A stretch of 64,000 bases of DNA from Polytrichum commune (Eukaryota > Streptophyta > Polytrichopsida > Polytrichales > Polytrichaceae), in NCBI GenBank assembly GCA_950295325.1, contig OX485805.1:38861501-38925500 (forward strand), in the 5' to 3' direction. The notes beneath the pieces were generated by a model that did no database searches, was not told the origin of the DNA, and was given only the letters and a program-made list of their open reading frames with translations. Positions 1 through 11,119 of this stretch are shown here, piece after piece. The translations under genes were made by a program, and so were the position numbers. Each line of letters starts with the position of its first letter. Within the stretch, counting starts at the first letter, position 1.

Positions 1-1232
1 CCATAGAAAAGAATAGTATTGATAAAACACCAAACTGGAACCAAATTACTCAGGAACAATGTTGTTTTATTTTATTTTTTGAAAGTTTCAAAAGATTAAC
101 ACACAAATGAGAGCATCTTGGAATGCTTTTCTATTTTCCTCATTGCGCTATGACCAAATTATTCAACAGTGTCCTTTCAAATATGTACATTTCAAATATG
201 TACATATATACATTAGAACCAAATATTGTCCATGTTAGGTGTACCTACCTTACCTCACCACTCCAATGCATGCAAAGCTCAAGTTACATAACATGCGAGG
301 CCAAACCAAATGAGGCAAGTGGTCCTAACATAGACACTTCAAGCTATGCGCCCACTTCTCTTTAAATATTACACATTCAATGAGTATGAGATGATTATCA
401 ATTCTAAATTGAGGCCAATAGTCATTTTCCTTATAATTTGTGTACCTCATATGAAGGCCCTCTTCATTGAAGATGTTTGTAAAGTAAATCTTGTGGTTTA
501 GGGGCATCTCGCCCCCTTAAGTGAGGTTCAAGATTGATGTCCTCACATGCATTTCAAATCAAAGTGCCAACATAAATGCATTTCACATCAATAACATGTC
601 AACATACTATTGAAGCCTCGAAAGCAACACATGTTTCAAACTTGACTTAATTTGATCACATAAATATGAGGGATTGTGTAAGGTAGAGATACCATAAATA
701 AGGTGACTTGCATTGAAGACCTGGTCTGACAATCACGAGATAATTTTCCAAGATAGACGAGAAGTATTCATGAAGAATGCAAGTTGTTTCATATTTGTTT
801 GCCCTATACAAAAAATGCTACAATTTTTCAAAGTGGAAAGTTGTCCAAACACCTACTCGTTCACTAGATTCTCCCTACACTGAACACAGTAATCCACATT
901 TCCATACAAAACATCGCCTAAATCAGTTACCTCATGAGTACATTAACACTTGACTCCCATTGGCTACACTAAGTGTACACGCATTGAAGTTGCCGCTGAG
1001 CCATGATCCATTTTAGAAATGGCACTTCACCATTATGACAATGGTCTAGTGCACGGCTAGAGGGTGGTTAACCACTAATGGTATTTCTACCTTACTTCTT
1101 TTTAAAGTCTACTTCCAGATATTGAGGCCTATGATTCTTGGTAGTTTTCCAAGTCAATTTTTCTTATAATAATAATAATAATAATAATAATGAGCACAAA
1201 TCCTAACTTTCATAACAAATAAGGTATTCATA
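1..1232. other. Intergenic, no gene seen
   Basis: The stretch is AT-rich with no coding frame I can support; the short open frames look random. It contains an (AAT)n microsatellite at about 1166-1191 and two small local duplications, a 'tatgtacat' pair near 180-210 and an 'atgcatttca' pair near 547 and 577. Sequence around 1195-1260 weakly resembles the dispersed repeat called R1 here. Confidence 0.6.
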
Positions 1233-1242
1233 TGAGCTCCAG

Positions 1243-1394
1243 AATTATGAGAAGAATGACTACTCCCTCAATTTGCATTTGCCTGTCTCAAACTAAGCTT
1301 GTACTAGTACTTTTTCTATTGAAGTAGTCCTAGTACAAGCTTAGTTTGAGACAGGCAAATGCAAATTGAGGGAGTAGTCATTCTTCTCATAATT
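1243..1394. repeat. Perfect long inverted repeat (65-bp arms, ~22-bp loop)
   Basis: Positions 1243-1307 and 1330-1394 are exact reverse complements over 65 bp, separated by about 22 bp; one mismatch further in, the pairing resumes briefly. Right after it, 1411-1437 repeats part of the arm and loop in direct orientation. Arms without mismatches imply a recent origin or active gene conversion. It could be a young foldback or MITE-like insertion, or a proto-miRNA/siRNA hairpin. No clear target-site duplication was found. Confidence 0.9.
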
Positions 1395-2161
1395 TTGACC
1401 TACATTGAAAGAAGCTTGTACTTTTTCCATTGAAGACCTATATATTTTATTTACTACCTTGAAGGAGGGAGATGCTACCTCGGCCTAAATCATGGACTTT
1501 CTATATAAAGTTTGAATAAGAAGAGGCGGCACCACCACCCCCTACCCAATGTTGGTGTCCATTCTTAGATCCACACCTAAACCACACACCACTCACAAGA
1601 GTCCAATTACATCATATAGCTTGTCACTCTAGTGACATTTCTTGCTATTCAAGCATTCCCCAGGATTCACAACAACTGGCATGAGGCCGCACACAAGCTA
1701 TTAATAAGAAGATTAGAAAAGGTCAAAGATTATAAGAAATGGCGGGGAAATTTAAAAAATAAAAAAATAAAAAAAGTGCCTGCTTGATGGCCATCTTGAG
1801 GATTATAAATTACAAGTTTCAACCAGGCCAGGAACAATCACACTGTTGGACAAGGAGAGCCTTATGAGTGATGAAGTGCAAGGACCTGTAAGGTACATCT
1901 TGTCTTCAAGCTCAACCACCAGCACAGATATAGTGTAAACGGCTTCACTGATGCTCCCTGGAGGAGACAACCATCCTAAGATGTCTCTACAATCTAGCTT
2001 GATATCAATCGCCACATTGATATTTTTTTTTTAAAAGGAGCTTGTCTAAAAAATTAACTCCACACCTACAATACTGATATAAAACATGCAAACATACCAA
2101 ACTGTATGTGAGCCAACTGTGAGTTGCTGGCACACACTCAATCATGCAGTGTTCGAATGAT

Positions 2162-4857
2162 TTAATTTGTCTGCATTGCCTCTGCATGGTAAGATTCCAG
2201 ATCCGCATCTAGGTCTTCGACACTCTTGTCTTCTGCTGGAGCTCCTCCTCTACCTCGGCCTCTGCCACCTCGGCCAGCACCCCGACCACGCACTGTGGCA
2301 GCCCCTCCCCTGGGTCGCTCAGATCCTCTACCTCGTGCCATGGGGATCCTATCTCTGTGCCCACCAAATGCAAGGAGTGTGTAAGTTTTATGACCATCGA
2401 TGCAGGACGATAACCTAGTGAAGTCAAATTTCAAAGACTTTGACAGTAGCATGAAGCCACTGGCTGTATCACATTAATGTTGTGTAGAAACACATTGAAC
2501 TTATGGAGCTGTGTAGAAGCTGAATCACATTGTCAACTGGAAGGCAACACAAAAGCACACCTAGGCTTCAAACAAGGCCCTCTGTATCTCCTCAGAGGAC
2601 ACCTTCGACAAGACCTCAGAGTAGTCTATTTGTTTGAGATTTCCCATTGTTAGGAAGAACATTTATGGACAGAAAAATGTTTCATCACTTCAGACTCCAC
2701 AATGTGAGTGGTATTTCAAGAGATACGACCAAATTCAATGAAACTTAACCTACAGTCTCATTGGCATGTGTTAAAAGATTTGTGAGGTTTAAAGCCAGGG
2801 GTTGGTAAGATGATGACTCTATCCCCAGCCCTGAACATAAAACCTAGAATATCAACATGAAGAGAGTGTCACATACGCTCGTGGAACAGCAGGTCGTCCT
2901 TGGCCAGAAAACACTGCCATGGCTCCATTTGTGGCTCGGACCGGTGGTGCTGCAGCACCTGAGTTCAGGTTTGTCCCAATCAACTCTATCTTCATCGGTT
3001 TGCCATCAAGCTGCACATTGTTGTATCTCTTCACCGCAGCAATAGCATCAGGTTTTCTCGAGAAAACGACCTCTGCAGTGCCCTGGCAATGTTTAAAAAA
3101 ATCTGCAAGTTAGAACATTCAACAAGGATACATCTAGTAAAACGCCTCCCATTTGAGACTCAGCAAGTACGATATCCTCAGGGAAGTGTTGTGCATACAT
3201 TTTAACAAACCTACAATAACCCAGCAGCCTGCAGGATCCATTCACACAACTATCATACAGTTGGCTTCTATAGATGTCCTAAATCCTCAAGAACCTCTCA
3301 CCTTTGATCGCCCACTACGGTCATAATTGATAGAGCACTTCTTCAAATCACCAACTTCTGAAAAAAGCTCCTGATGTACAAGAGAAGGCACACTTGTAAG
3401 AAAGCGGAACTGCAGGAATTATGATGTTCACATTTGACATAAATCTTTGCAAGGCATGTGGGTTATGCATATTTTTCCAGGTACTTAAGAAGGAAGTATG
3501 AATGCAGCTTATAGGACATTTGATCTAAACCGAAGCAGTAAGATATTCAGAAGTTTTAAGTGCCTCTAGCAAAGAACTCAAACATCAAGCTGAACGAGTA
3601 TTAACCTCTAAACAATCTCGATGCAAGCATAAATACAACAGAGATATGACCAAAGAATGATGGACGAAAAGTGATCAACACAAGGGATTCAGTCATAACA
3701 GCAGGTGGCCATCACATGCATTGACTGTAGATAAAAGCTGTTGGTCCACAAAAACTCACTCGTTGCAAACTCTTGGATAATGTGAGTGAGCATTTATTAT
3801 GTGCGGCGGACTAGAAGAAACCAGCTGCATTTACCTTGATGTCATCATTTGATACACCATAATCCAGGTTTGAGATGTATAGCTTTGTGCCTGTCTCTAT
3901 ACCACCTCCCAGACCTCTTGAAGGCGCTGGCACTACAGGAGCATATTCGTCGTACATGTCATGCTGCCATGTTGTGTCAGGAGCTCGTCGGGCCGGCTGT
4001 TTCCACAATCAGAACACACAAATTGCCAGTGCGCACCACCATCAGCAAAAACAGAATCTCACACTCTCTCGTGCACAACACACGCCCACACAATCATACA
4101 GCTGCACCATGAACAACAAGTACCAACTACAAACGCTGCAGAAGAGGCGAGCCACATCCTGGGAACTTTTAGATATGGATACCTCCTCCCAGGACATGTG
4201 CGTCACACCACAGGAGCTCAATGTGTACGTGTCAAAGCGCTGACTGGATGGAATTCATCAAAGTAGGCCTCCAGCAGTCCAGCCGAAGATGCACTACAGG
4301 CACAGCACGTCCACAAGTCTCCCAAAAATTTCCAACCTTCCCTATCCATATCAAAACCACCAAATCCCTGCTCCCTTGCAACACCGTGCGTCTTCATAGT
4401 AAAGCTCGCCATGATGCGCATATCATACCAATTCAAACGCCTTTCCTAACTCAAGAACAGGGATCCTCAACAGTCTCTGTGCCTGTTTGTTTCTTTTCCT
4501 TTGTGTCTACATATATTTTTCAGTGTGTTTTTCAATGTCTGCCATTGCCACTAGGTTTTAAGTGAATAATGAAAGGATGCCTCTTTTTCTTGCCTTTGCT
4601 GTCGCGTAAGGCGATGGTCGGGCTGTAGCCCGAGACATTGGTCTGCGGACTGGCCCTGAAGTCTTGCTCCCAGGATAGCCCCCGGCACTCGCTGCGCCTC
4701 TTCGAGAACCTGTACCTCTGCCACCGCCACCGCCTCCGCCTCCGCCTCTACCGCCGCCGCGCGTCGCAGTCTTATTGTTCTTGATCAAGTCGTCCAACGA
4801 CATATCTAAAGCACTCGTCATCCCTGCTCCTCTGCCCTGGTACGCAGAATCCTCCAC
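2162..4857 (-). CDS. ALY: ALY/REF (THO complex subunit 4) mRNA-export adaptor, 5 exons
   Basis: Nuclear RNA-binding adaptor that links the TREX complex and UAP56 helicase to spliced mRNA for export. Exons on the minus strand are 4857-4594, 3996-3835, 3370-3302, 3082-2877 and 2354-2162, giving 297 residues. The N-terminal UAP56-binding motif (LDMSLDDLIKNNK) is near residues 17-29, followed by a Gly-rich stretch. The RRM runs from about residue 125, with RNP2 'LYISNL' at 127-132 and RNP1 'RSKGTAEVVF' at about 163-172. An RGG-rich tail precedes the C-terminal UAP56-binding end (DLDADLESYHAEAMQTN). Length is somewhat above flowering-plant ALYs because of longer Gly/Ala-rich linkers. Intron 1 (4593-3997) appears to use a GC donor. 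The other introns are GT-AG. The start is the first ATG in frame with the family N-terminus. Confidence 0.93.
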
Positions 4858-5099
4858 TCCCCTTGCAGCCGAAACCCGGGACGTCGACTCCTACCCGAAC
4901 CCTAGCCGACGATCGTGGCTGAAGTAAAAATAACCTTCCGAAGAGACGATGAGTTGTAGTAACACTCGAAGACGATGAAGTACTGAATACGAAACCGGAC
5001 AAATATGAGCAGCAATATGAGATGGCCAAAGATAAACTTGAAGCAGCGGCGAAAGTTGAGACGATCTCGGGAGAAATATCTAAACACTGGAGCTGTTTG

Positions 5100-5380
5100 T
5101 TACTGACTCGGTGGTGGCGAGCGCTTGGAGTGATAAAAAGGGCGGAACTGTTACGAGGTTGATGAGTTCGTGAGCGTGTACATACGCCAGGGTATCGAAA
5201 GAGAGCAGATTGCAAAACGGCAATAGAAGCGGCCGGTAAGGCAGCGCTGTCCCTAGAGGAGGAAGGAGAGCAACGCAGAAGCAAGGGCGAGACGAGGGTT
5301 TGGTGGCTATGGCGACAGCAAGAGGAAAACTCTGCGAGGGAAAACACCAATTCCACAGGGAGCGCTTTAGGTTCATTCAT
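5100..5380 (-). repeat. Leader-region repeat shared with the PIS gene (copy 1)
   Basis: Read on the minus strand, this segment, about 240-520 bp upstream of the ALY ATG, aligns along its length with 13860-14110 on the plus strand just upstream of the PIS ATG. Shared blocks include 'tttccctcgcagagttttt'-like, 'cgccatagccacca', 'attgccgttt' and 'acgctcacgaactcatc' tracts. By eye identity is about 70-75%, with indels not in multiples of three, so it is probably non-coding. It may be a promoter or 5'-UTR module moved by duplication or by a mobile element. Confidence 0.75.
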
Positions 5381-5399
5381 CATCCACTCTTCCTAGACG

Positions 5400-5427
5400 A
5401 CATCCACATCCACATCCACATCCACAT
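5400..5427. repeat. (CCACAT)n microsatellite
   Basis: About four perfect hexamer units, with a further 'tttctcatcc' echo downstream. It lies just beyond the ALY leader module. Confidence 0.85.
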
Positions 5428-5879
5428 TTTTCTCATCCATGTCTTTCTCATCCTCGGCTGAGCCTCGGATGCCCTCCTCGTAAAAGATCTCTCTATACTA
5501 ATAAGTTAGTCTAACCCTTTGCTTGCCCACTCTTGAGGCCTATTTCCATATAGTCAACCATATCTTGCACCCTTGTTTAAAGTCACCATTCCTTTGTAAC
5601 TATTACTCATTCCCTCCACACTAGCTATTTAAATAGCAACATAAGCATATAATCCAATTATTCTATAATATGATAAGTTATACAAATTTCATAGGTCAAA
5701 CGAATATGATGACAAGAAGGTTGAATTCAGCTATAATATTGTAACTGTGGAAAATTGATACAATGGCATGTTATGTAGCATGGTCGAATTTACCACATGA
5801 ATAAAAAATCGTTTATTGTTCTCCCTCCCTTGAGCCCCATACATGTATAGTACCTAAGAGATATTTTTTGAGATTTTAT

Positions 5880-7060
5880 AGTCTCGCTATATACGAACTT
5901 TTACATTTTATGCAAAGATTTGTTTGCTTTATTATGTACTTTATGACATTCCTTCGATCATGTTATCCAACTCTTCATCCATCCACGCTCAAGTCTTGGA
6001 GATTGATTTCTCATCCGTCCGTGCTCTCTTTAGGCTCAAGAAATCCATCTTGACATTTCTCCACCATCCTCAATATCCCATTTCCCACTGAGTATGTTAC
6101 ACACTTTCCCTCTCAAGTTAAGTCAGTTCTCGATGAAAATTCATGTTAGTTTCTCTGAGCTCGTTTTCTAACTCCCACTATGCCTCATATTCAAGACAAT
6201 CCTTCCACTTAGCATGAATTTTCTTGAACGGCCTATTTATGAGGTGTTATGATTTATCCTGCAATCTCTTTCATGTACAACCAACATCTCGTTCTCGTAA
6301 GTTACAGTGAGGTACATATGAAAATATAGGACTTGGATCACAATATGAATTCTCCAATCATTAAGCAAGTCTAATGCATACGCCATTTGACCAATTCTCT
6401 TGAGAATATGGAATAGACCACAAACCCTAGGAAAAAAATTTCCTTGACCTTCCGAATTCTAATCCTAAGCATTTAGGTGTTACTTCCATAAACACCTTTT
6501 GGACAACCTCAAATTCTCTCAATTTTTTTTTAATTGGCATAAAAAGTCATATTTTTCTCCTTTTTTCTTTTTTTTGTTTTGGTTGTGCACCTCACACACA
6601 TTGCTTTGCACATTCCAACACAGTATGCATTTCTTAAATCATTTGAACCAAACTCTCAATTCTAGAGTTAGGAGTTAAACATTTTTGACCATGTAAAACC
6701 CATAATGGCCTTATCCCTATGTCACTATGACCTCGTTGGTTATAAACAAACCTATAAAATACAACCACTCATCCCAAGACTATTTTTTATTTTCTCAATG
6801 TACATTCCTGAGCATGTTTTTAAGACTCCTATTGGTTCTTTTCATTCATCAAATTTTTTTTTCTGAATGATACGCAAAACTCGTACCAAATTTTCAGCCA
6901 CACGATTTGAACAAAAACTTCCAAAATTCACTCACAGATTCTTTGTCTTTGCCACAAATTAACTCGTGTAATAATCCTTGATTCACAAATATGCCCTTAA
7001 TAAACAACTTGGTTACTTCCAATGTTCTTTAGAGATATCAAGAGTGTCATCACAGAGAAA
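5880..7060 (-). mobile_element. Ty3/gypsy retrotransposon fossil, integrase to pol C-terminus
   Basis: Minus-strand reading frames keep recognisable pieces of a Ty3/gypsy integrase in the normal order: a core-domain stretch near 7050-6800, the 'YNQ...GHSD...RPLWVLHGQKC' block near 6740-6680, the 'F-VF-EVTPK-LGL-FG-SRK' C-terminal block near 6510-6430, a conserved 'IG-MAY' region near 6390, and a chromodomain-like 'KW--CLEYEA-WELE' block near 6200. The element is heavily broken, with many interruptions and no long open frame. LTRs, gag, protease and reverse transcriptase were not found nearby. It looks old. Confidence 0.7.
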
Positions 7061-8029
7061 TCTCATGTCGTCAGTTCATGCACGGTACAATTTGATCCCA
7101 CACAAAATCTAATTTACGTGAAGAGACACACGTATTCACAATATCAATGGTTTTATATGAAGAGCATAGCTTCCTTATGGGGAGCATAGATAGCAATAAA
7201 GCTTGTCCACAGTTTTATACAAAGAGCAAAGGTTTCTTACACATGCTATTGCTAGAGAATTTCAATTTTTGTTGTCATGGATGCTTGATTATTTCTTGGA
7301 AGCTCGACTTGAACTTTCAATGCTGCTATCTTTCCTCCCCAAAATCTTATTGTCTACCAGTTGCATGATTTGTATTTGAAACACAACTACAATGTTCCAC
7401 ACGCTTATAACAAATCATCAAATTTTGTAAGTTATTTGTTGGGATCTCTTCCTTTAGAGACAAAACTCACCTATTGTATCTTAATTTGAGATGTCAACTA
7501 TAGAAAGCTATGCAATACTTTTCTTACACAATTTTGTATGAATTTTTGGATGAAAAAAAAATGAAGTTCATCATATAATTTAAAATCTTAGTAAAATCAA
7601 CGATCATAATAAAATTGGAAATCCCTATAAAATTATAAATTTAAATAAAATCGGCACATGGTTCTAGTTGTCGAAGATAAATCTCAAGTGATGCATGCAC
7701 GATACAAAACGATTCCATACAAAATTCATGTGTGCATGTATGGCACGATAATGGATGTAAGAAGACATGTTTGAAAGGTCAAGGCAATATGGAAGGTACG
7801 AAAGGTCAATAATGAATCATCTTATTGATTGCTAGTCCTAGTTAGATGTGAAAGATTTGAATGTATAAGATATGAATTATTCAAGTCATAACTATTGAAC
7901 ATACAGTATGTGGAAAATATTGAAGAGCATGTTATGAGTTCATTGGAGTTTAACCCTTAATCAATCAAATGAAGTTTATGTGTATGAACTCCATGTGTAA
8001 AACAATTAAAATTAAATCTGTTAATAATT
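7061..8029. other. Intergenic, decayed sequence with a ~60-bp direct repeat
   Basis: No gene is supported. Related stretches at about 7063-7120 and 7676-7740 share 'gaaatctca', 'gcatgcacg-tacaa' and 'acacaaaat' blocks in the same orientation, which may be a residue of the neighbouring retroelement. Confidence 0.45.
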
Positions 8030-8420
8030 ACTAGATGATAGGAGGACGTTTTTGCATGAAATTTGTGGATGGATAAAACAATGCAAAAAGAGAGTAAATA
8101 GAAAGTAAAGAGATAAGAAGATGTGAAGGCTTAGCATGTCAAAGAAAATAAATAGATGAAAGTAATTGATGAAAGGAGGGCATTTGTGCATACTATTTGT
8201 AGATGAACAAAGAACAATTATACAAACACAATGTATATAAATAAGAAGTAAAATGAGAGGAAGATGTAAAGGCTCAACTTGAAATTCCATATTCAAATAT
8301 AAATAGATATTATGAGAAGTTATTGACCAAAAAAATGAGGGCATTTTTTGCATGGAATTTGTGGATGAAAAAAAACCATCATGCTAAAAATGCAAATAAA
8401 ACTAAGAATAGATTAATAGA
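8030..8420. repeat. Three diverged tandem copies, ~135-157 bp
   Basis: The motif 'tttgtggatg' with its surroundings ('gggcattt', 'gatgtgaaggct', 'gagaggaag') recurs at about 8062, 8197 and 8358 in the same orientation. AT-rich and non-coding. Confidence 0.7.
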
Positions 8421-8726
8421 ATAACATATTCTACCACCCGTATAAAACTCCTTTGTGTTGTCAAGCATGGTATCTTTCACTAAAGACACTTGTATTCATA
8501 GACGGTCTTTGGGACACATAATCTACCATACCATTTCATTTACCCTTTGACATGTCAATTCTCAAAATTGAATTCTAGCATCAAATTCATCCAACAAATA
8601 TGCCTTCAACTCATATTAGCTTGACCAGTCAAATACTGCAAGGATTGATGTCGAGTCTCGATCTTGAGCTCACTACCTAATAGATAACAAAGCCAAACTT
8701 TCAATGCATGAAATATGGCTACCAAT

Positions 8727-8912
8727 GGTCCGAGATGACCTTAAACTACCGGATGGTGGTGGAGAGATACCCAAATCTCAAGGAAAAGGTTGGCGGTTCG
8801 AATCCCGGCTGTGAAATCTCCTCTCTACTTGACGGAAAACTTGCGAGGTGGTCAAATGCCTCTTGTGCTTTGGCGTTGGCCTGTCGGCCTTCTGTCTCAA
8901 AAAATAAAATAA
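8727..8912 (+). mobile_element. tRNA-derived SINE with 16-bp target-site duplication
   Basis: The element is bounded by a perfect 16-bp duplication (aaatatggctaccaat) at 8711-8726 and 8913-8928. The body of about 186 bp has a tRNA-like head with an A-box-like 'ggatggtggtggagag' near 8750 and a canonical B box 'ggttcgaatcc' near 8795. It ends in an A-rich tail (caaaaaataaaataaaa). This is the standard anatomy of a short Pol III SINE mobilised by a LINE. The perfect duplication suggests a fairly recent insertion. Which tRNA supplied the head is not clear. Confidence 0.92.
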
Positions 8913-9342
8913 AAATATGGCTACCAATCATTTCTCATGAACTAGATAGGTAAATTATAGAGGCTTAATCAAGTTTTTCCATCAAGCACAAGTATCCATT
9001 CCCGTATTTGATGAGTCAAAATTTGAATGAACATACTTGTCTTCTATCACGGGTCTTTGAGTAGCATGGTCTTTATAAAAATGCATAGCTATCGTGCTCA
9101 ATGGAGAAAGTGGATCAAATCTAAGTTATTTTCAACACGTTAGTGATGGAGTGCATGACCATTTCATCCCTTAAATCAAGGACACATTTGTTTGAGAAAC
9201 CACTTCAACGTATCAAATCAAAACATGTGGGATATCAAGTATTAGTCGAAGGACATGATACACAAATCATACACACAATAAATAATTATGAAGTGTGAAC
9301 GCTCATAAAACATGCATAAACTAAGAGCCTCTTTGGATGTGG

Positions 9343-9690
9343 GTTACTACACTAAATATTGTATTTTATGTCATTGTGGTAACTTTTTCTAATGACACTT
9401 CTTATGAAAAAAATTACAACTATTGTCATCCCAACTTACTTTGAGTTTGGTATATTCTGCATCCTAACATTTATGTAAAGAAATGTTGCCATGGATGATT
9501 GAAAATCGCTTAGTAAGTGACAATGATTGCAACATTGCAATAACGCCCAACTTGGTTTTTTTTACAAGGAATGACAAATCAAATTAGGTTTACGTTTAGT
9601 GTTGGTGACACTACACGGGTTGCTTACAATTAGTATTGAGCAAGACAAATAGAATTGGTGACACCAAATACAATATTTAGTGTATTACTT
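9343..9690. mobile_element. Small TIR element with 'ACACTAAATATTGTATTT' ends
   Basis: The left end at 9346-9366 reads tactacactaaatattgta. The right end at 9665-9688 is its near-exact reverse complement (caatatttagtgtatta plus flank). The interior is non-coding. The terminal motif resembles that of the 11626-11950 element, so the two may be related CACTA-like miniature elements. A target-site duplication was not resolved. Confidence 0.65.
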
Positions 9691-9699
9691 TTTGGTGGG

Positions 9700-11119
9700 G
9701 AGCATTATGACATGGAGGGTAATATGTAGACTCTATTCCTACAACAACAACAACAACAAATGTTCACAAACTTAATCTAGAAGCGCTATTTCAATGACAT
9801 AATCATAAAGACAAGTGTAGTTAAAGTTACTTTAAAGTTGGGTTGATTGGCTAAAACAGGCTAAGATGTGGTGGAGAATGACATGACTTGTTTGATCGAA
9901 AATAGTGTTGCTTTTCCATATAGTGGATCCTAGGACAAAACTTGAACCTCTTAGCATAAATGGGAATATAAAACAATACAAGGTCACATGCTTAGGTGGG
10001 GAGATAGGGTTATACCTTAAAGAAACTTGAGTGAAGCATGATTAAGTAAATATAGACTTATTTATGAGTTTCGGGACATAATATAATTTACGTGTGCAAG
10101 TTTATCGGCGGACCCTATGATTGAAACCCTAGATGGTGACTGTATCTCTTGTTGTAGCACACTTTAGTTACATCCATGATGTGTGATTTGTGAGAAATTT
10201 TACAACTACATGGAATATTCAACTAGATTGCTTCTCAAAAGTATGTATAACTGGGGATTTCATCATATTCTTCTAGTTTCTTCTTCCATATAATTTTTTT
10301 TGGGCTTGTTTACAATGTACATGTGTCAACTATGCAAAAAATACTCTCAGATGCTTGATAAATTTTGGACAAGTCTTTTGTCTATATTTACTTGAATCCC
10401 ACTTCAGTGGAAACATATGATAGAGAATGAATTGAGAATGGAGCATGACAACTACAAGTTAGGGGATTCTCAAAACACAAGGGACCATAATGTGGTCAAT
10501 TGGGGACTATTAAAGGCTAAATAACAAGTTTCATTTATTTCCCATTCACAACTGATCTAGATGATTGTTCATGACTTTTCAAAATGAAATAGAATTTGGT
10601 GAGGGGTACATTAAGTTATAAACCAATGACCATATATCACATTTATTTTGCAATGTGTTGCGAGGGAAACAAATACGAATATTTCATGTAATCAAATGAT
10701 GAAATTATTATGTTTGATAATGGGTTGCGGAAGGCGGAAAGGGGAGGAGAGGGGGGGGGGGTGTGAGTTTATTGTACACATCCATGTGTTGACTTAGTCG
10801 GCAAATCCACTAGGCGACAAAACCTCGACCACACAACCACATAAAACCACGTTTAATTATAGATTACCACTCCAAAGTGTTGTCAACTTTGATGAAGTCT
10901 TATTTCCTTGACCATAATGGCTAACACATGGAAGCCCTCTCTTATTAGGGTGGATTTACAATAGGATGCATGTTCGAGAAACTTGGGGGTCCCTTAATGT
11001 ACGTTTTGTTTGGAATGAAGATTGGTCTCTCGTACTAGAAAGGGTGTTTTTTCTTTTGTTGTGACCAACAAAATTGATCACTTGCTTTTATGGTTTCTTT
11101 GGTTTCTTTGGTCTTAAAC
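9700..11119. other. Intergenic, no gene seen
   Basis: Apart from a (CAA)n run near 9741 and a poly-G run near 10751-10760, I see no recognisable feature. A faint unit related to the array downstream may begin near 10870. Confidence 0.5.

Noticed and set aside
4772-5383. 203-residue minus-strand open frame upstream of ALY
   Set aside because: Overlaps the real exon 1 in another frame and covers the shared leader repeat; the matching frame is not kept in the PIS copy.
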